Of a DNA stretch of 64,000 bases, positions 46,415 to 56,430 are shown in pieces. The stretch comes from Ananas comosus (taxonomy: Eukaryota; Streptophyta; Magnoliopsida; Poales; Bromeliaceae), in contig NC_033639.1 of the NCBI RefSeq assembly GCF_001540865.1, positions 5,181,920-5,245,919 on the forward strand, given 5' to 3'. The position numbers were made by a program, and so were the translations under genes. Numbering within the stretch: position 1 is the stretch's first letter; each line of letters begins with the position of its first letter. A model generated the notes under the pieces. It saw nothing but the letters and a program-made list of their open reading frames with translations. It had not been told where the DNA came from and did not search any database.

Positions 46415-47499
46415 GTGATAGGCCATTGACATCTATTACCTTTCATATTTTAGACATGTTGCCATAGAGATAGGCCATTGAGACATATTTTTAGACATGA
46501 GGACTCGGTACTTGAGACGGATCTTACAGTTGTTGCCATTGTGCTCATTCGCACAAGCTTGTGAGGGTCGCTCCCTACAAGTCGGCTTTCCGGAGATGGC
46601 CATCGCGATACATATTCGCCATGCGGGATTGGACGCCGAAGTGGATTGCCGTGGGCAAGGCTCATTCCTAGAGTGGGGATGTTGACTACCACGGGGCCAT
46701 TAGGCTCGGCACCGGCCAGACAGTCTAGGGGTGGGTTTACAGGCCAGACAGCGTTTGGGCGGGCCTTCCAAGATTTAACTTTAAGTAGTTAACATGCCAA
46801 GTGAACATTGACTAGAATAGTAAACAATGACATTTTACTATTACATTAGGGACATTACGATGGTTGTATACTCGTGCATTTTCATGATAGAATAGCTTTC
46901 TTACTTATGCAATTCCATGCTAAGTAGAGACATCATGTAGTAGCAAGTATTCATGTTCATTTACTTGTCGTATATATCGCTTTTGCTTATACTCGTACTT
47001 ACCCTTTTTGTAGCTTTTGGGCCTAGTGGCGTATTTCACTGAAGTCAGTAATTGCCCACTGGAAACTATTATTTAATAGTTCTCACGCCCCCTGTTTTAT
47101 GGTTTTATTTCAGAGCCTTTGGCACCGGCAGAGGCACGGGATCGCGGCAAGGGTGTCGCCTAGCTAGATAGCAGGGAGCTACTTGCTCTTAGGTGGTTAC
47201 TCTCTTTTTGTGTTTTTGGTAAGAGAGATTTTTGTACCATGTATAGAGACCACCTATGTACTCTTTTAGCTCTTGTTTTGGGATATCTTTTGTATTACTT
47301 ATGACTCTCATCTAGTGGATTTGGCTTCTTTCACCTTTTCTTGTTGTAGAAATCTAGATGTACTATGCTCTGATACTCCTAGATGTTCTTTTATTATTGT
47401 TTTATTTATCGCTTTGTTGTAGACGCCTTGTATGTTTTAGATATATGGCGGGTCTCGGCACGCGCCGGGCGGGCTTCTGCTGGGCCCCGGGGCGTGACA
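46415..47499 (+). mobile_element. 5' LTR of element H, second part
   Basis: Starts with the gtgat duplication and ends ggggcgtgaca at 47499. It carries the hairpin at 47055-47087 and a candidate acceptor ending at 47113, the partners of the donor at 43222. The primer site follows. Confidence 0.88.
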
Positions 47500-47507
47500 G
47501 ATTAATT

Positions 47508-47520
47508 TGGTATCAGAGCC
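47508..47520 (+). other. Primer binding site of element H
   Basis: Exact tggtatcagagcc, eight bases after the LTR end. Confidence 0.92.
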
Positions 47521-47840
47521 TAGGGTTGAGTCTTAGGGGACCTAGCAAACCTTAGGCTGGTTGGACTATAGGGAATAGGCTCGTGAGAGACGAGATCTAT
47601 TTGACTTGTAAGCGAAAGTATCTTGATTGGGTATCTTTGATAACTCTAGAAAGTGGAGTTGAATCGAAGTGTATGGTTTCTAACTTCGCGGAGGGTTACG
47701 TTGGCGGCCGACAACGTAACATCTGGAGTTAGTAGTGAAGAACACTTCCTTACTTTCGCATGATTTGGGCTTTACCTTCTTGAGCGGGGATTCGATAGCG
47801 TGAGTTTGCTAACTTGCGCTTTTATGATACTGTAGTGACG

Positions 47841-48198
47841 ATGTCGATTACACACTCCCAATCTGCCGGAGCGGATAATGCGGCGAACTTGGAGTAGGTC
47901 GAGACCTCCGCTACCTCCGGATCCGGCGAGGTCCGTGAGTTTAGGGGCCAACTTGCGGCCCTCACTAATGTGGTGACTCAGCAGACGGAAGCAGCGCACC
48001 GACAGGAGGCACGGATGAAGCGCTTGGAGGACCTTCTACTTCAGCAGACTACTGCTAGAGAGACTCAGGCTCCTATGCCACCCGCACCGGTGGAGGTGGT
48101 TGCACCCCGGGGGTCGTCCCCTGCACTCGACACATCTCAGACGGTGCCTGCGGCAGCACCACAGGAGGAGGCGATTGCGGCACTACCAGCTCCGGTGT
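47841..48198 (+). pseudogene. Gypsy gag N-terminus (element H), ends at an inversion junction
   Basis: Starts MSITHSQSAGADNAANLE. A TAG follows at about 47896, where element F has Glu. The frame then continues through the Gln/Ala-rich helix (MKRLEDLLLQQTTARE) and Pro/Val linker. It matches the gag of element F. After ALPAPV (48198) the sequence switches to antisense protease-RT DNA, so the gag core is absent. Confidence 0.85.
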
Positions 48199-48893
48199 CC
48201 ATACTGTGTTCTAAAAACCGTCTTCGACACATCCTCAGGCTTGATTTTCAACTGGTGATATCCCGACTGCAAGTCAATCTTGGAATATACATAAGATCCC
48301 TGGAGCTGATCAAATAGATCGTCGATCCTCGGCAATGGATATTTATTCTTAATCGTGACTTTGTTAAGTTCACGATAGTCCACGCACAAGCGAAGTGATC
48401 CATCCTTTTTCTTAACAAATAGGACCGGTGCTCCCCAAGGTGAAACACTCAGTCGCACAAAACCCTTGTCCAGAAGATCCTGCAACTGTGCCTTCAGCTC
48501 CTTCAATTCTGCTGGTGCCATCCTATAGGGCGCCTTTGAGATTGGAGTGGTCCCGGGAACGAGATCCACTACAAACTCAATCTCCCTATCCGATGGCATG
48601 CCCGGAAGCTCAGCTCGGAACACATCTCCAAACTCCCGCACTACGGGGATATCCTCAATCCTGGGGGCATCATCATTACCCCTCAACACAACAGTAGCCA
48701 AGTAGGCCACACAGCCTCTACTAATAAACTGCCGAGCTCGAGAAGAGCTAATCGTCATCGCAAACAGCGAACTCTGGCATCCTCGGTACACAACCTCCGC
48801 CTGCCCCGGCTCTCTAAATGTCACCGTTCGATTTTTGCAATCAATGGTGGCAAAGTACTTGGTCAACCAATCCATGCCCAACACAACATCAAA
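48199..48893 (-). pseudogene. Inverted gypsy protease-RT fragment
   Basis: Minus strand, open. It runs from [20 protein letters not shown] (end of protease) through [58 protein letters not shown] and [20 protein letters not shown] to FRTQYGH, ending at 48199 before the RT active site. It is close to the F-family copies at 29 and 56 kb. On the right it is cut by the copia LTR at 48894 just before VVLG. Its orientation is opposite to the gag beside it, so an inversion or strand-switched joining happened here. Confidence 0.88.
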
Positions 48894-50005
48894 CGTTAAG
48901 GTTTTTGTATTGGCAAGTTTCGTGAAGTGAGTCGGAGTCTTGAAGGATCGAAGCGGATTGACGAAGATTGAAGAATTCAAGATTTCGAATATTTTGGAAA
49001 GTAGATCACAATGTGAATCACGACGTAAAGGTAAGTTTTAATTCATGATATAGTGATTCATACTTAGTTATAGGCATTAAAATCATAAACTCAAAGTTTA
49101 ATGGATTAGAAAGTGCCTCGGAACAATGTGGAACCCGAAACAATGCAAAACACAAAAAATTGCATTGTGTACCGGTACAGCAATTGACCATGTATCGGTA
49201 CAGCCATCAACTTTATTTCGAAAATCTGTTCCGTCATTATGTACCGGTGACAGCCTTTCGTGTACCGGTACACTATGTAAAAACGTGAAAAACTTTCTAA
49301 TCCGACTCCAATTGATTCTAAAGTCTATAAATAAGCTATTGGGGTTCTCCAACAGATCAAGGATCACGAGAATACATGTTTGAGAAACCCTAAAGGCTCG
49401 GATTTCATCTAAAACCTATTTTCTACATATTAGCCTCTTTTAGATCAAATCGAGATTTTGGACTTTGATATCAATATGTCGATTTGATCTCCACTTCGCT
49501 TCGAGATCTCTTTCCTGGTTTTCATCGATACTCTAAGCGAAGGATCACCATAATCATGATGCTCTTCATGACGGCGTCGTGGATTCGGCGTGATTAACGG
49601 CGGTTCGTGGATTCGGATCGTGGGCTCGTGGATTCGAGTGGCGTCGTGGATTCGGCGTGATTGAAGCTTCGTGGATTCGAAGTGGAGGCGTTCGTGGATT
49701 CGGACGTGAGGGCGTGGACAACCCGGAGGGTAGCGCGAAGATTCATAGGAGGTTAAGAGAGGTTGAGTCCGTGGAGTCGGTAATCACCTTGTAATCTTTT
49801 CTCTTAGTGAATTATTTTTTCGCGTGTTGGTCCCGTGGGTTTTTCTCCAAGTTGGAGTTTTCCCACGTAAATCTCGGTGTGCTTTTTATTTTCCGCATTT
49901 ATTTTTATTGCATCGAGATTTGTGGTTTTTGGCCTTTCACCTATTCACCCCCCTCTAGGTGATAGATACAATCTAGATAGATCCTTGGGCTCCTCAAAAC
50001 TTTCA
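48894..50005 (+). mobile_element. 5' LTR of copia copy 2
   Basis: About 1.11 kb, from (c)gttaagg, where copy 1 has tgttaag, to aaaactttca. Contains tgtaccggtaca-type boxes (49168-49273), a TATA box (tctataaataagc near 49323) and a cgtggattcg repeat-rich part (49577-49706). It interrupts the inverted gypsy protease fragment. Confidence 0.9.
49168..49273. promoter_or_regulatory. ACCGGT boxes in copia copy 2 LTR
   Basis: gtaccggtac appears near 49169 and 49262, with a related gtaccggtgac between them and a decayed gtatcggtac near 49194. The TATA box follows about 50 bp downstream. Confidence 0.7.
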
Positions 50006-50007
50006 AT

Positions 50008-50019
50008 TGGTATCAGAGC
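50008..50019 (+). other. Primer binding site of copia copy 2
   Basis: tggtatcagagc, two bases after the LTR end; exact match to the initiator Met tRNA complement. Confidence 0.92.
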
Positions 50020-50043
50020 GGGATCTAGATAAATTGTTATCTA

Positions 50044-51670
50044 ATGGCCGAAGGTGGTAACATTAATCGACCTCCGCTCTTCGACGGCACGAATTATGCC
50101 TATTGGAAAGTTCGCATGAGAGCTTTTCTAATTGCAATCGATGAGCGCGTTTGGCAATCAATCGAATTTGGATGGAAACATCCTATTGAAAAGGTCGAGA
50201 ATGTTGAAACGCCAAAACCACGGAACAAGTGGACGAAAGAAGAAAACGAGACATCTTCGTTTAACGGCAAGGGCATAAACGATTTATTTAATGCATTGTC
50301 TCAAACGGAGTTTACTCGTGTTTCGGCATGCGAAACGGCAAAGAAAATTTGGGATACTCTACAAGTTACGCATGAAGGAACGAGCTTAGTAAATATCCAA
50401 AAATTGCAAATGTTAACAGGCAAGTTTGATTCTATTTCTATGGATGAAAACGAGATCTTTACCGAGTACTATACACGTCTACAAGACGTTGTGAATACAC
50501 GTGCTAACTTAGGAGAGAAAATTCCGGATTTAAAGGTTATTAGAAAGATTCTTCGAACTCTTCCAGAACGCTTTCGGGCAAAGGTTGCCGCGATCGAAAC
50601 GGTTAAGCATCCGGACAAGATGAAAGTCGAAGAATTAGTAGGTGCTTTGCAAACTTATGAGATGACTTTTCCTACTAATCAATCTTCTTCCAAGTCTTTC
50701 TCTAAAAGCACAGGGGTTGCGTTGAAATCGACGAAAGAGGAAGATGGAGACTCGAATTCCGACAGAGAGATCTCAATTGCCGACTTTGAACATCAATTGG
50801 CGCTTCTAACAAAGAAGTTTCGTCTGAATTTCTGGAACAAGAATAAATTGGACAAGGCTTCATCGTCTAAGCGACAATCTTTTTCTCAATTATCTACATC
50901 TTCTAAATCTAAGGATCGGAAACTTGCAAAGCATTCAAAAGAAAAGGATGGATTTGAAGGAGAAATCCAATGTTACAAATGCAAAGGCTACGGTCACATC
51001 GCAACGGATTGTCCTTCAAAGAAATCGTATATTAAGAAGGCATTGCAAGCAAAGACGTGGGATGATACAACTTCAAGTGATTCAAGCTCAAGTGACAAAG
51101 AAAAGAATAGAAATCTTGCTTTATTTGCTACATCTACCTTGCCTTCGTCTAACATTGTATGTTTATCCTCTATTACTACTAATTCCAATATTTCTCTTTC
51201 TTCACATGATTCTTCGAGCGACAATGGCGAAAGTGAGGAGGAATCAAACGACGACGACATAGCGGAAGCATACAATCAACTTCTTATTGAATCAAAGAAG
51301 ATGGCCAAAACTTAATAAGAAGTTGAGGCGTCGTTTGTTGAATCTCGAAGAGGATAACAACAACTTGAAGACCACGAACAAAGCTCTCGAGGAGGAAAGG
51401 GAATCAATTTTGAAGAATAATTCGGACCTCCAAGAGAAGCTCAATGAAGCGGAATCAACGGTCAAATCATCTAAAGACAAGATTGAATTTTTGGAGCATC
51501 AATTTCATGAATCGCACAAATCCAATCAATCCTTGACCAACCAAGTTCGACAACTCCAATCCGACATACAAAAGTTCTCATCGGGAATCCAAAGAAATTG
51601 GACATATGCTCGGGTTGGCGTCAAAAGGCGAAAATTAGGACTCGGACCTACGGAAAAGATTGTTTGTTGA
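50044..51670 (+). pseudogene. Copia (Sirevirus-like) gag, one frameshift
   Basis: Starts MAEGGNINRPPLFDGTNYAYW. The first 423 codons are open: UBN2-type gag domain (about 1-250; WDTLQVTHEGTSLVNIQKLQ, LPERFRAKVAAIE), a Ser/Lys-rich linker, CCHC knuckle (about 310-323, CYKCKGYGHIATDC) and a Ser/Asp-rich acidic part. A small indel near 51300 shifts the frame. The coiled coil (KLNKKLRRRLLNLEEDNNNL and onward) continues in another frame to a stop at 51668-51670. A second knuckle is only a remnant (HKGHIKRC near 51740). It is about as long as the gag of copy 1 and has fewer stops, so copy 2 may be younger. No pol follows. Confidence 0.9.
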
Positions 51671-53090
51671 GAAGGATCTAATCCAACTTTATACGAAGTC
51701 TCAACAACTTAAAAAGCAAAGTGCAGATCAATCGTATATGTGGCATAAAGGACACATCAAAAGATGTCCCACCAATTATAAAAAAGAAATAAAGAAATGA
51801 ATTCTTCGCACGGTCTTCACATCATTCGACAAACTGCCTAAAGCTCCAGCGCATCATCTCACAACACAATTCCCCGCGCGAATCAAAGAAAAATCATGTG
51901 AGTCGAGTAGAAAATAATCGGACTTTAAACCGGGGCCAGACGCCGAAGTTTACCTAAGCCTCACGCGACAAAACACCAAGGGTTGATCTAAAATCTAAGC
52001 AATGGCAACACAAGTCGACAAGTCGAGAAAACCAAAGATCGCGAAGCAAGTTTGGATACGAAATGTGATATCTTTCCTGCTTTCGCTCTTAGTTGTTTTT
52101 TATTTTCTGTGGTAGTGCTATTGATAGGTGCTGTTGCCAAATAATTTATTATTGTGCTATTACATGTTTAAATTGATTTGTATTTGAATTTGTTTGGTTA
52201 AAATCATTTTGAGGAAAGGTGTTAGGAATTGCAAAATTTTTAGAGAAAGGCAGCATGATGCAGAACTGCATTATTTTGAGGAGAAAATTTCTTTAATGTA
52301 CGCGTAAACGTATTTAACTTTCACATCATATTAGTTATAATTTACATTTAGTTTATTTTTACTCCAGTTTTTATTATTTTACGATAATTTAATATATGAT
52401 TTCTTAATGCATATATTCATCAAAATTTTGAAATCAAATTTGATCTCTTGGTGATTAATTCATCTTGGTTGTGTGTGTTGGATATGATGGATGGATATTC
52501 TCTAATTGACTAAAATTCGTCAAAATTATTTTCAATTGTGAGATTGTCTAATTTAGGGGGAGTTTGAAAATAAAAAAAAAAGAAAAAGATACTCCTATGT
52601 TTAAAAAATGTGGAAAGAGTTACATACAAAAGGAGTGTGAAAACTACCACCACATGTAGAAAAGAGCTACCACCCCAGTCGTCCGGCAAGTGTGTGAAGC
52701 TACCACATGAAGATTAAATTGAGTAACCGAAAAAGGTTGAAAAAAAAAATTGAATATTTTAGAATTTTCGGAGTTATAAGGTGGTAAGTTGAAAAGATGC
52801 TCAAAGAGCCACCCCCGGTATCATATTAGTTAAATCTCTATTTTGAACGAATTGCGACAAATTGGTGTCAATTTTATTGAATTTCAAAGAATCATTTTTC
52901 ATCAACTTACATCTTGATGGTTTTGAATCATTAAATCATTTTGATGACAAAATTGTGATGTTTCGATCTATTTTGAAATTTTATAATATCTTATTCTCAT
53001 TATAATGATTTTTGGAGTAAAATACTTAATTTATATGAAATTAATTTAAATTTGATGGATTTTCAAAGAAAATTTTTGAAATCTGATATC
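51671..53090 (+). mobile_element. AT-rich spacer of copia copy 2
   Basis: No gene seen. It includes a gag C-terminal remnant (near 52010-52080, matching the tail of copy 1 gag), a purine-rich word taatttagggggagtttg (52548-52566) that also occurs in copy 1, and the gtggtagct-rich block at 52620-52710. Its order matches copy 1 in reverse (about 9100 down to 8060), so it is ancestral to the family. Confidence 0.7.
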
Positions 53091-53679
53091 GTGTACCGGT
53101 ACACGATTCAGTACCGGTACGGGTACTGTAGCCGCGGATATATATCCGGTTACAGAGCTTTTGTTCTTTCTCAAATCTGAACCAAACTTCGTTTTCTCTC
53201 TCTCTAAAACTCCCTGGTGCCTTCCTCTTGCAGATCTACACGATTTCCCTCTGAAATTTGTGAGTATTTTTCTTGGATTTAATCGTTTCATCGCGTTCAT
53301 GTTTATTTTTCGAAAAATTTCGAGTTCATGCATACAACTCTATTTTTGAGCATTTTTGATGCAATCTTTTGCTGTAGATCAGTGCTTAAGGACATTATCT
53401 TGCTTCTAGAACACTTGAATCACATCAAAACACATTATTTTTTGCTGATTCATGTTCTAAGCTTCATTTTTCATGTAATTTCGGGATTTTTTTTGTAAAA
53501 AGTCATTTTTGATGGAAATTTTTTGCATGATCTGGTTAGAAATAGCATTTATATGCATTCTAATGTTATTAGAAATTTTTTCGCTATTTTTACAGATTTT
53601 TTCAAACTTTTGTTCATGCAAGGTTAATGTTTGTATAGGAAAAATGGCATTTTCGCTTGTGTTGCTGATTTTGGTGCTA
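53091..53679 (+). promoter_or_regulatory. Promoter-like region and candidate leader intron of the 53.7-kb ORF
   Basis: Two ACCGGT boxes (gtgtaccggtacac at 53091, gtaccggtac at 53112) are followed by a TATA-like ggatatatatcc (53136-53147) and a pyrimidine-rich leader (tttctctctctctaaaactc). A plausible 5' splice site (ttg|gtgag-like, near 53261) and a 3' site (tttgtatag, ending about 53638) would bracket a T-rich leader intron. Splice sites are by eye. Confidence 0.5.
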
Positions 53680-55138
53680 ATGGCTGCGAGACGGAGCCGA
53701 GGTGGTGGTAGAGGTCGTCATGGGGCCTCTGAAAGGACACGTACAACAGAAGAAGCGTCCGGATCTGATCCGGATTATCAGGCGAGCTCCCCGGAAGAGA
53801 CTGAAGAACATATTGCTCGACTTGACAAGGGCAAAGGTATAGTTGGCGAATCCTCGCGAGGTGGTGGTTCTCGTGCAAGAGAAACTCGGTCGAAGCATGC
53901 TGCGGATGTTTCCCCGGAGCGACGAAGGATGTACATGAGCAAATCTTGTATTGCAAAGCGTTATGTCAACTACAATGATCTCATTCATGACGTTCCTGAC
54001 TTTGGGCGGTTACTACAGCGGGTTCCTATTGAGCCGGTTGGTAGGGTTCCTACTCGAGCTCCTTTTTGTGTGGAACTCATTTGTGAGTTCTATATGAACG
54101 GGAAAGTCCTAGCAGAAGATGAGGAGACCGAGACATATCTTTTTGAGACATTTGTGCGTCAGCAGAAGGTCGTTGTCACCCCATATACTATTGGAGAGCT
54201 TTTAAGGATGAATGTGGATACCATGGGCCTTCTTTGTACATCAGGAGGATTTCAATCCTTGTCTCATTGGGATACTGTTGTAGGAGCTATTTGCAAGGCA
54301 GGAGTGCAAACTAATCGTGCCTATGTAGAGTCCAAGGATCTGAGCTCCCCTGAAGAATCTGAAGAACCTATTGCGCGACTTGACAAAGGCAAAGGTTTAG
54401 CTGGCGAATCATCTCACGGTGGTGGTTCTCGTACTCGTGAGGGACGTTCAAAACAAGCTGCAGAGGTTCCTCCAGCACGGCGAAGGTTGTTTGCATCAAA
54501 GTCGTGCATAGCTGAACGCTTTGTGAACTTCCATGATCTGATTCGGGAGGTTCCTGATTTTGGACGACTACTACAGCGCGCGCCTATTGAGCCTGTTGGA
54601 CGGGTCCCTGCGAAGGCTCCTTTCTGTGTAGAACTCATTAGGGAGTTCTATATGAATGGAAAGGTGCTTGCTGAAGATGATGAAACAGGCACTTTTATCT
54701 TCGAGACTGTTGTGCGTCAGAGGAGATTTCCAGTTACCCCCTATGATATTGGAGAGATCTTGGGGATGCATGTGGACACTTCAGGTCTTCTCTATACATC
54801 AGGAGGATTCCAAGCATCAACTCACCTGGATACTGTTCTTGGAGCTATATGCAAAGCCGGTGTTTACATGACTCATGGTTACATTGAATCCAAGGACTTA
54901 TTACCTGAGTATCACTTGCTATCCTTGGTTATGAGCTACAATGTTCAACCAACTATCGGCACAAAGAGGATCCGCTGGGAGAGATTGGTGTTGCTATATC
55001 TACTTGGTCATCCCGAGCAGGCTCGTGGGTTGAACATCAACATTCCATTTCTGATTTGGCAAAGGATGATTCACGTAATTCAGGGTGCAACTCGACGGGA
55101 TCTACTACCATTCCCTGTTCTGATTACGAGAATTCTTC
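53680..55138 (+). CDS. Plant-transposon-protein-like ORF with duplicated 186-residue domain
   Basis: I start it at MAARRSRGGGRGRHG because the upstream in-frame part is T-rich, hydrophobic and intron-like. About 486 codons are open without a stop, unlike every other ORF here. After an Arg/Gly-rich head (1-35), two tandem units (residues 36-221 and 222-407) are about 70-75% identical. Each has an Arg/Lys-rich part, then PDFGRLLQR.PIEPVGRVP, FCVELI.EFYMNGKVLAEDEET-type and VTPY.IGE.L.M.VDT blocks. This layout resembles the putative plant transposon protein domain found in many plant repeat ORFs (assignment from memory, moderate). A tail (408-486; RWERLVLLYLLGHPEQARGL) follows and then runs out of frame into gypsy gag DNA, so the natural end is lost. 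Function unknown; no catalytic motif recognised. Confidence 0.68.
53784..54341 (+). repeat. Domain duplication, unit 1 (558 bp)
   Basis: Starts gagctccccgg and ends before gagctcccctg. It is aligned without gap over 558 bp (186 codons) with unit 2; start and end landmarks (gagctcccc; tccaagga) are both offset by exactly 558 bp. Confidence 0.93.
54342..54899 (+). repeat. Domain duplication, unit 2 (558 bp)
   Basis: In-frame direct copy of unit 1. Both units stay open and conserve the GRLLQR, EPVGRVP, FYMNGKVLAED and TSGGFQ motifs, so the duplicate was maintained as coding for some time after it arose. Confidence 0.93.
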
Positions 55139-55776
55139 AAGCAAATGGACGGGGAGAACGTGGATCATTGGATCGTGGAGAAATGGTTTATGCACATGGA
55201 GAAGCTGTTTCGAGATACCTTCATCGAGGAACGGGATAGAGTTTGGGTCGCCACACATCACTTGGACGGCGAGGCCTACCGTTGGTGGTTGGATATCCAG
55301 GACAGCCCGAACACTGATTTGGCAGCGATTTCTTGGGCGAGGTTCAAGGAGCTCCTGCTAGCACACTACTTCCCTGCCAGCGTCTAGAGGAAGATGGAGG
55401 AGGACCTGCGCAGCTTGCGCCAGGAGGAGCGAACAGTAGCCGAGTACGAGAGGGAGTTTTCTCGGCTACTCCACTGTGTACCATTTGTGGTGCGGGATGA
55501 CGAGGATAAGGCCCGCATTTTTTAGCGTGGATTGCGGCCTTCGATCTTCCCGTTGGTGCAGTCCTCTAACCTCCAACCTACTGGGAGGTTGTGGACCGTG
55601 CGCTCATTGTGGAGGCTGGAGCGGCAGACCTTCAGGAGCGACGTGAGGCCCTAGACAAGGGCAAGGGCAAGAGGACAGCGGCTGAGGGTGCGAGTCAGAC
55701 GCACTCACGGAGGCTGCCGAGGCACCCCAGGAGCCGGAGCCAGTCACGAGGACGGGGCCAGTCTACCCAGCGATGA
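55139..55776 (+). pseudogene. Gypsy gag core of element I
   Basis: Gag core visible as HWIVEKWFMHMEKLFRDTF, YRWWLDIQD, FKELLLAHYFPAS, VAEYEREFSRLLHC and the basic C-terminal GKGKRTAAEGASQTHSRR stretch. TAG stops occur at about 55385 and 55523, and at least one frame slip near 55580. The N-terminal third seen in elements F and H is missing and is replaced by the ORF of copia copy 2. It is closest to the gag of F. Confidence 0.87.
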
Positions 55777-55794
55777 GGATCTGATCGACGCTAG

Positions 55795-56430
55795 GCCCCG
55801 AGCTGCGTGATCTGTGTTGGCCCACATTTTCCACGACAGTGCACACGCAGTCGGGGCAGGTGCTTTTTGTGTGACCAGAAGGGCCACTTCCAGTCGGACT
55901 GTCCGAGGGGTCCGTCGCAAGCGCCATCATCGGCGTCTGCACCAGCTTTATCGGGTCCCAGCCAGGGGACACCTTCTGTACACCAGCAGGCCGGGCGGCC
56001 ACCTGTGCAGCGGCAGTTGGATGGGTCACGACAGGCCCCGAGTGGGCGCATGTACGCGGCCCAGACTGAGGAGGCGACGGCAGCCGAGAATGTGGTCGCA
56101 GGTATCATTTTACTTTATGGTATTCGAGTTCGAGCATTATTTGATACCGGTGCATCGCATTCATTCATAGACCGGCTGTTTGCCGAGTTGCATGGCATCC
56201 CATTATATCTTTGTTGTATCCAGGACGAGTCGTGGTACCCGATCACTCTTTAGATATTCGAGAGTTTTGCCCCATTTGCCCTATTCGGGTTGGAGGTTGG
56301 ATCATGCCCGTGGACTTGCTAGCTTTGCATAAACTCGGAGAGTTTGATGTTGTTTTGGGCATGGATTGGTTGACCAAGACTTTGCCACCATTGATTGCAA
56401 GAATCGAACAGTGACGTTTAGAGAGCCGGG
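55795..56430 (+). pseudogene. Gypsy knuckle and protease of element I
   Basis: CCHC knuckle (CFLCDQKGHFQSDC), then a Ser/Ala/Pro linker, then IRVRALFDTGASHSFIDRLF. The frame slips near 56210 (LYLCCIQDE) and continues as PGRVVVPDHSLDIREFCPIC and [12 protein letters not shown]. The retropepsin active site DTGA is intact. Confidence 0.87.

Larger units (their letters stand above)
48894..55138 (+). mobile_element. Gag-only copia element copy 2 with an extra ORF in place of pol (3' end missing)
   Basis: 5' LTR 48894-50005, primer site, gag 50044 to about 51670, AT-rich spacer, then a promoter-like region and a long ORF (53680-55138) with a duplicated domain. No protease, integrase or RT occurs between gag and that ORF. 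The spacer aligns in pieces with the 3' non-coding part of copy 1. The 3' LTR is not in the window: gypsy gag sequence starts at about 55139. Whether the extra ORF is a normal part of the family or a captured gene is open. Confidence 0.72.

Noticed and set aside
51671..53090. Possible hidden copia protease, integrase or RT remnants in the spacer of copy 2.
   Set aside because: I looked for integrase HHCC, RT and RNase H motifs in all frames and saw none. The spacer is AT-rich and shared with copy 1.
53509..53679. An upstream in-frame start (53509) that would add a hydrophobic N-terminus to the 53.7-kb ORF.
   Set aside because: The stretch is T-rich, lies between plausible splice sites and resembles an intron. 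The Arg/Gly-rich start at 53680 fits better.
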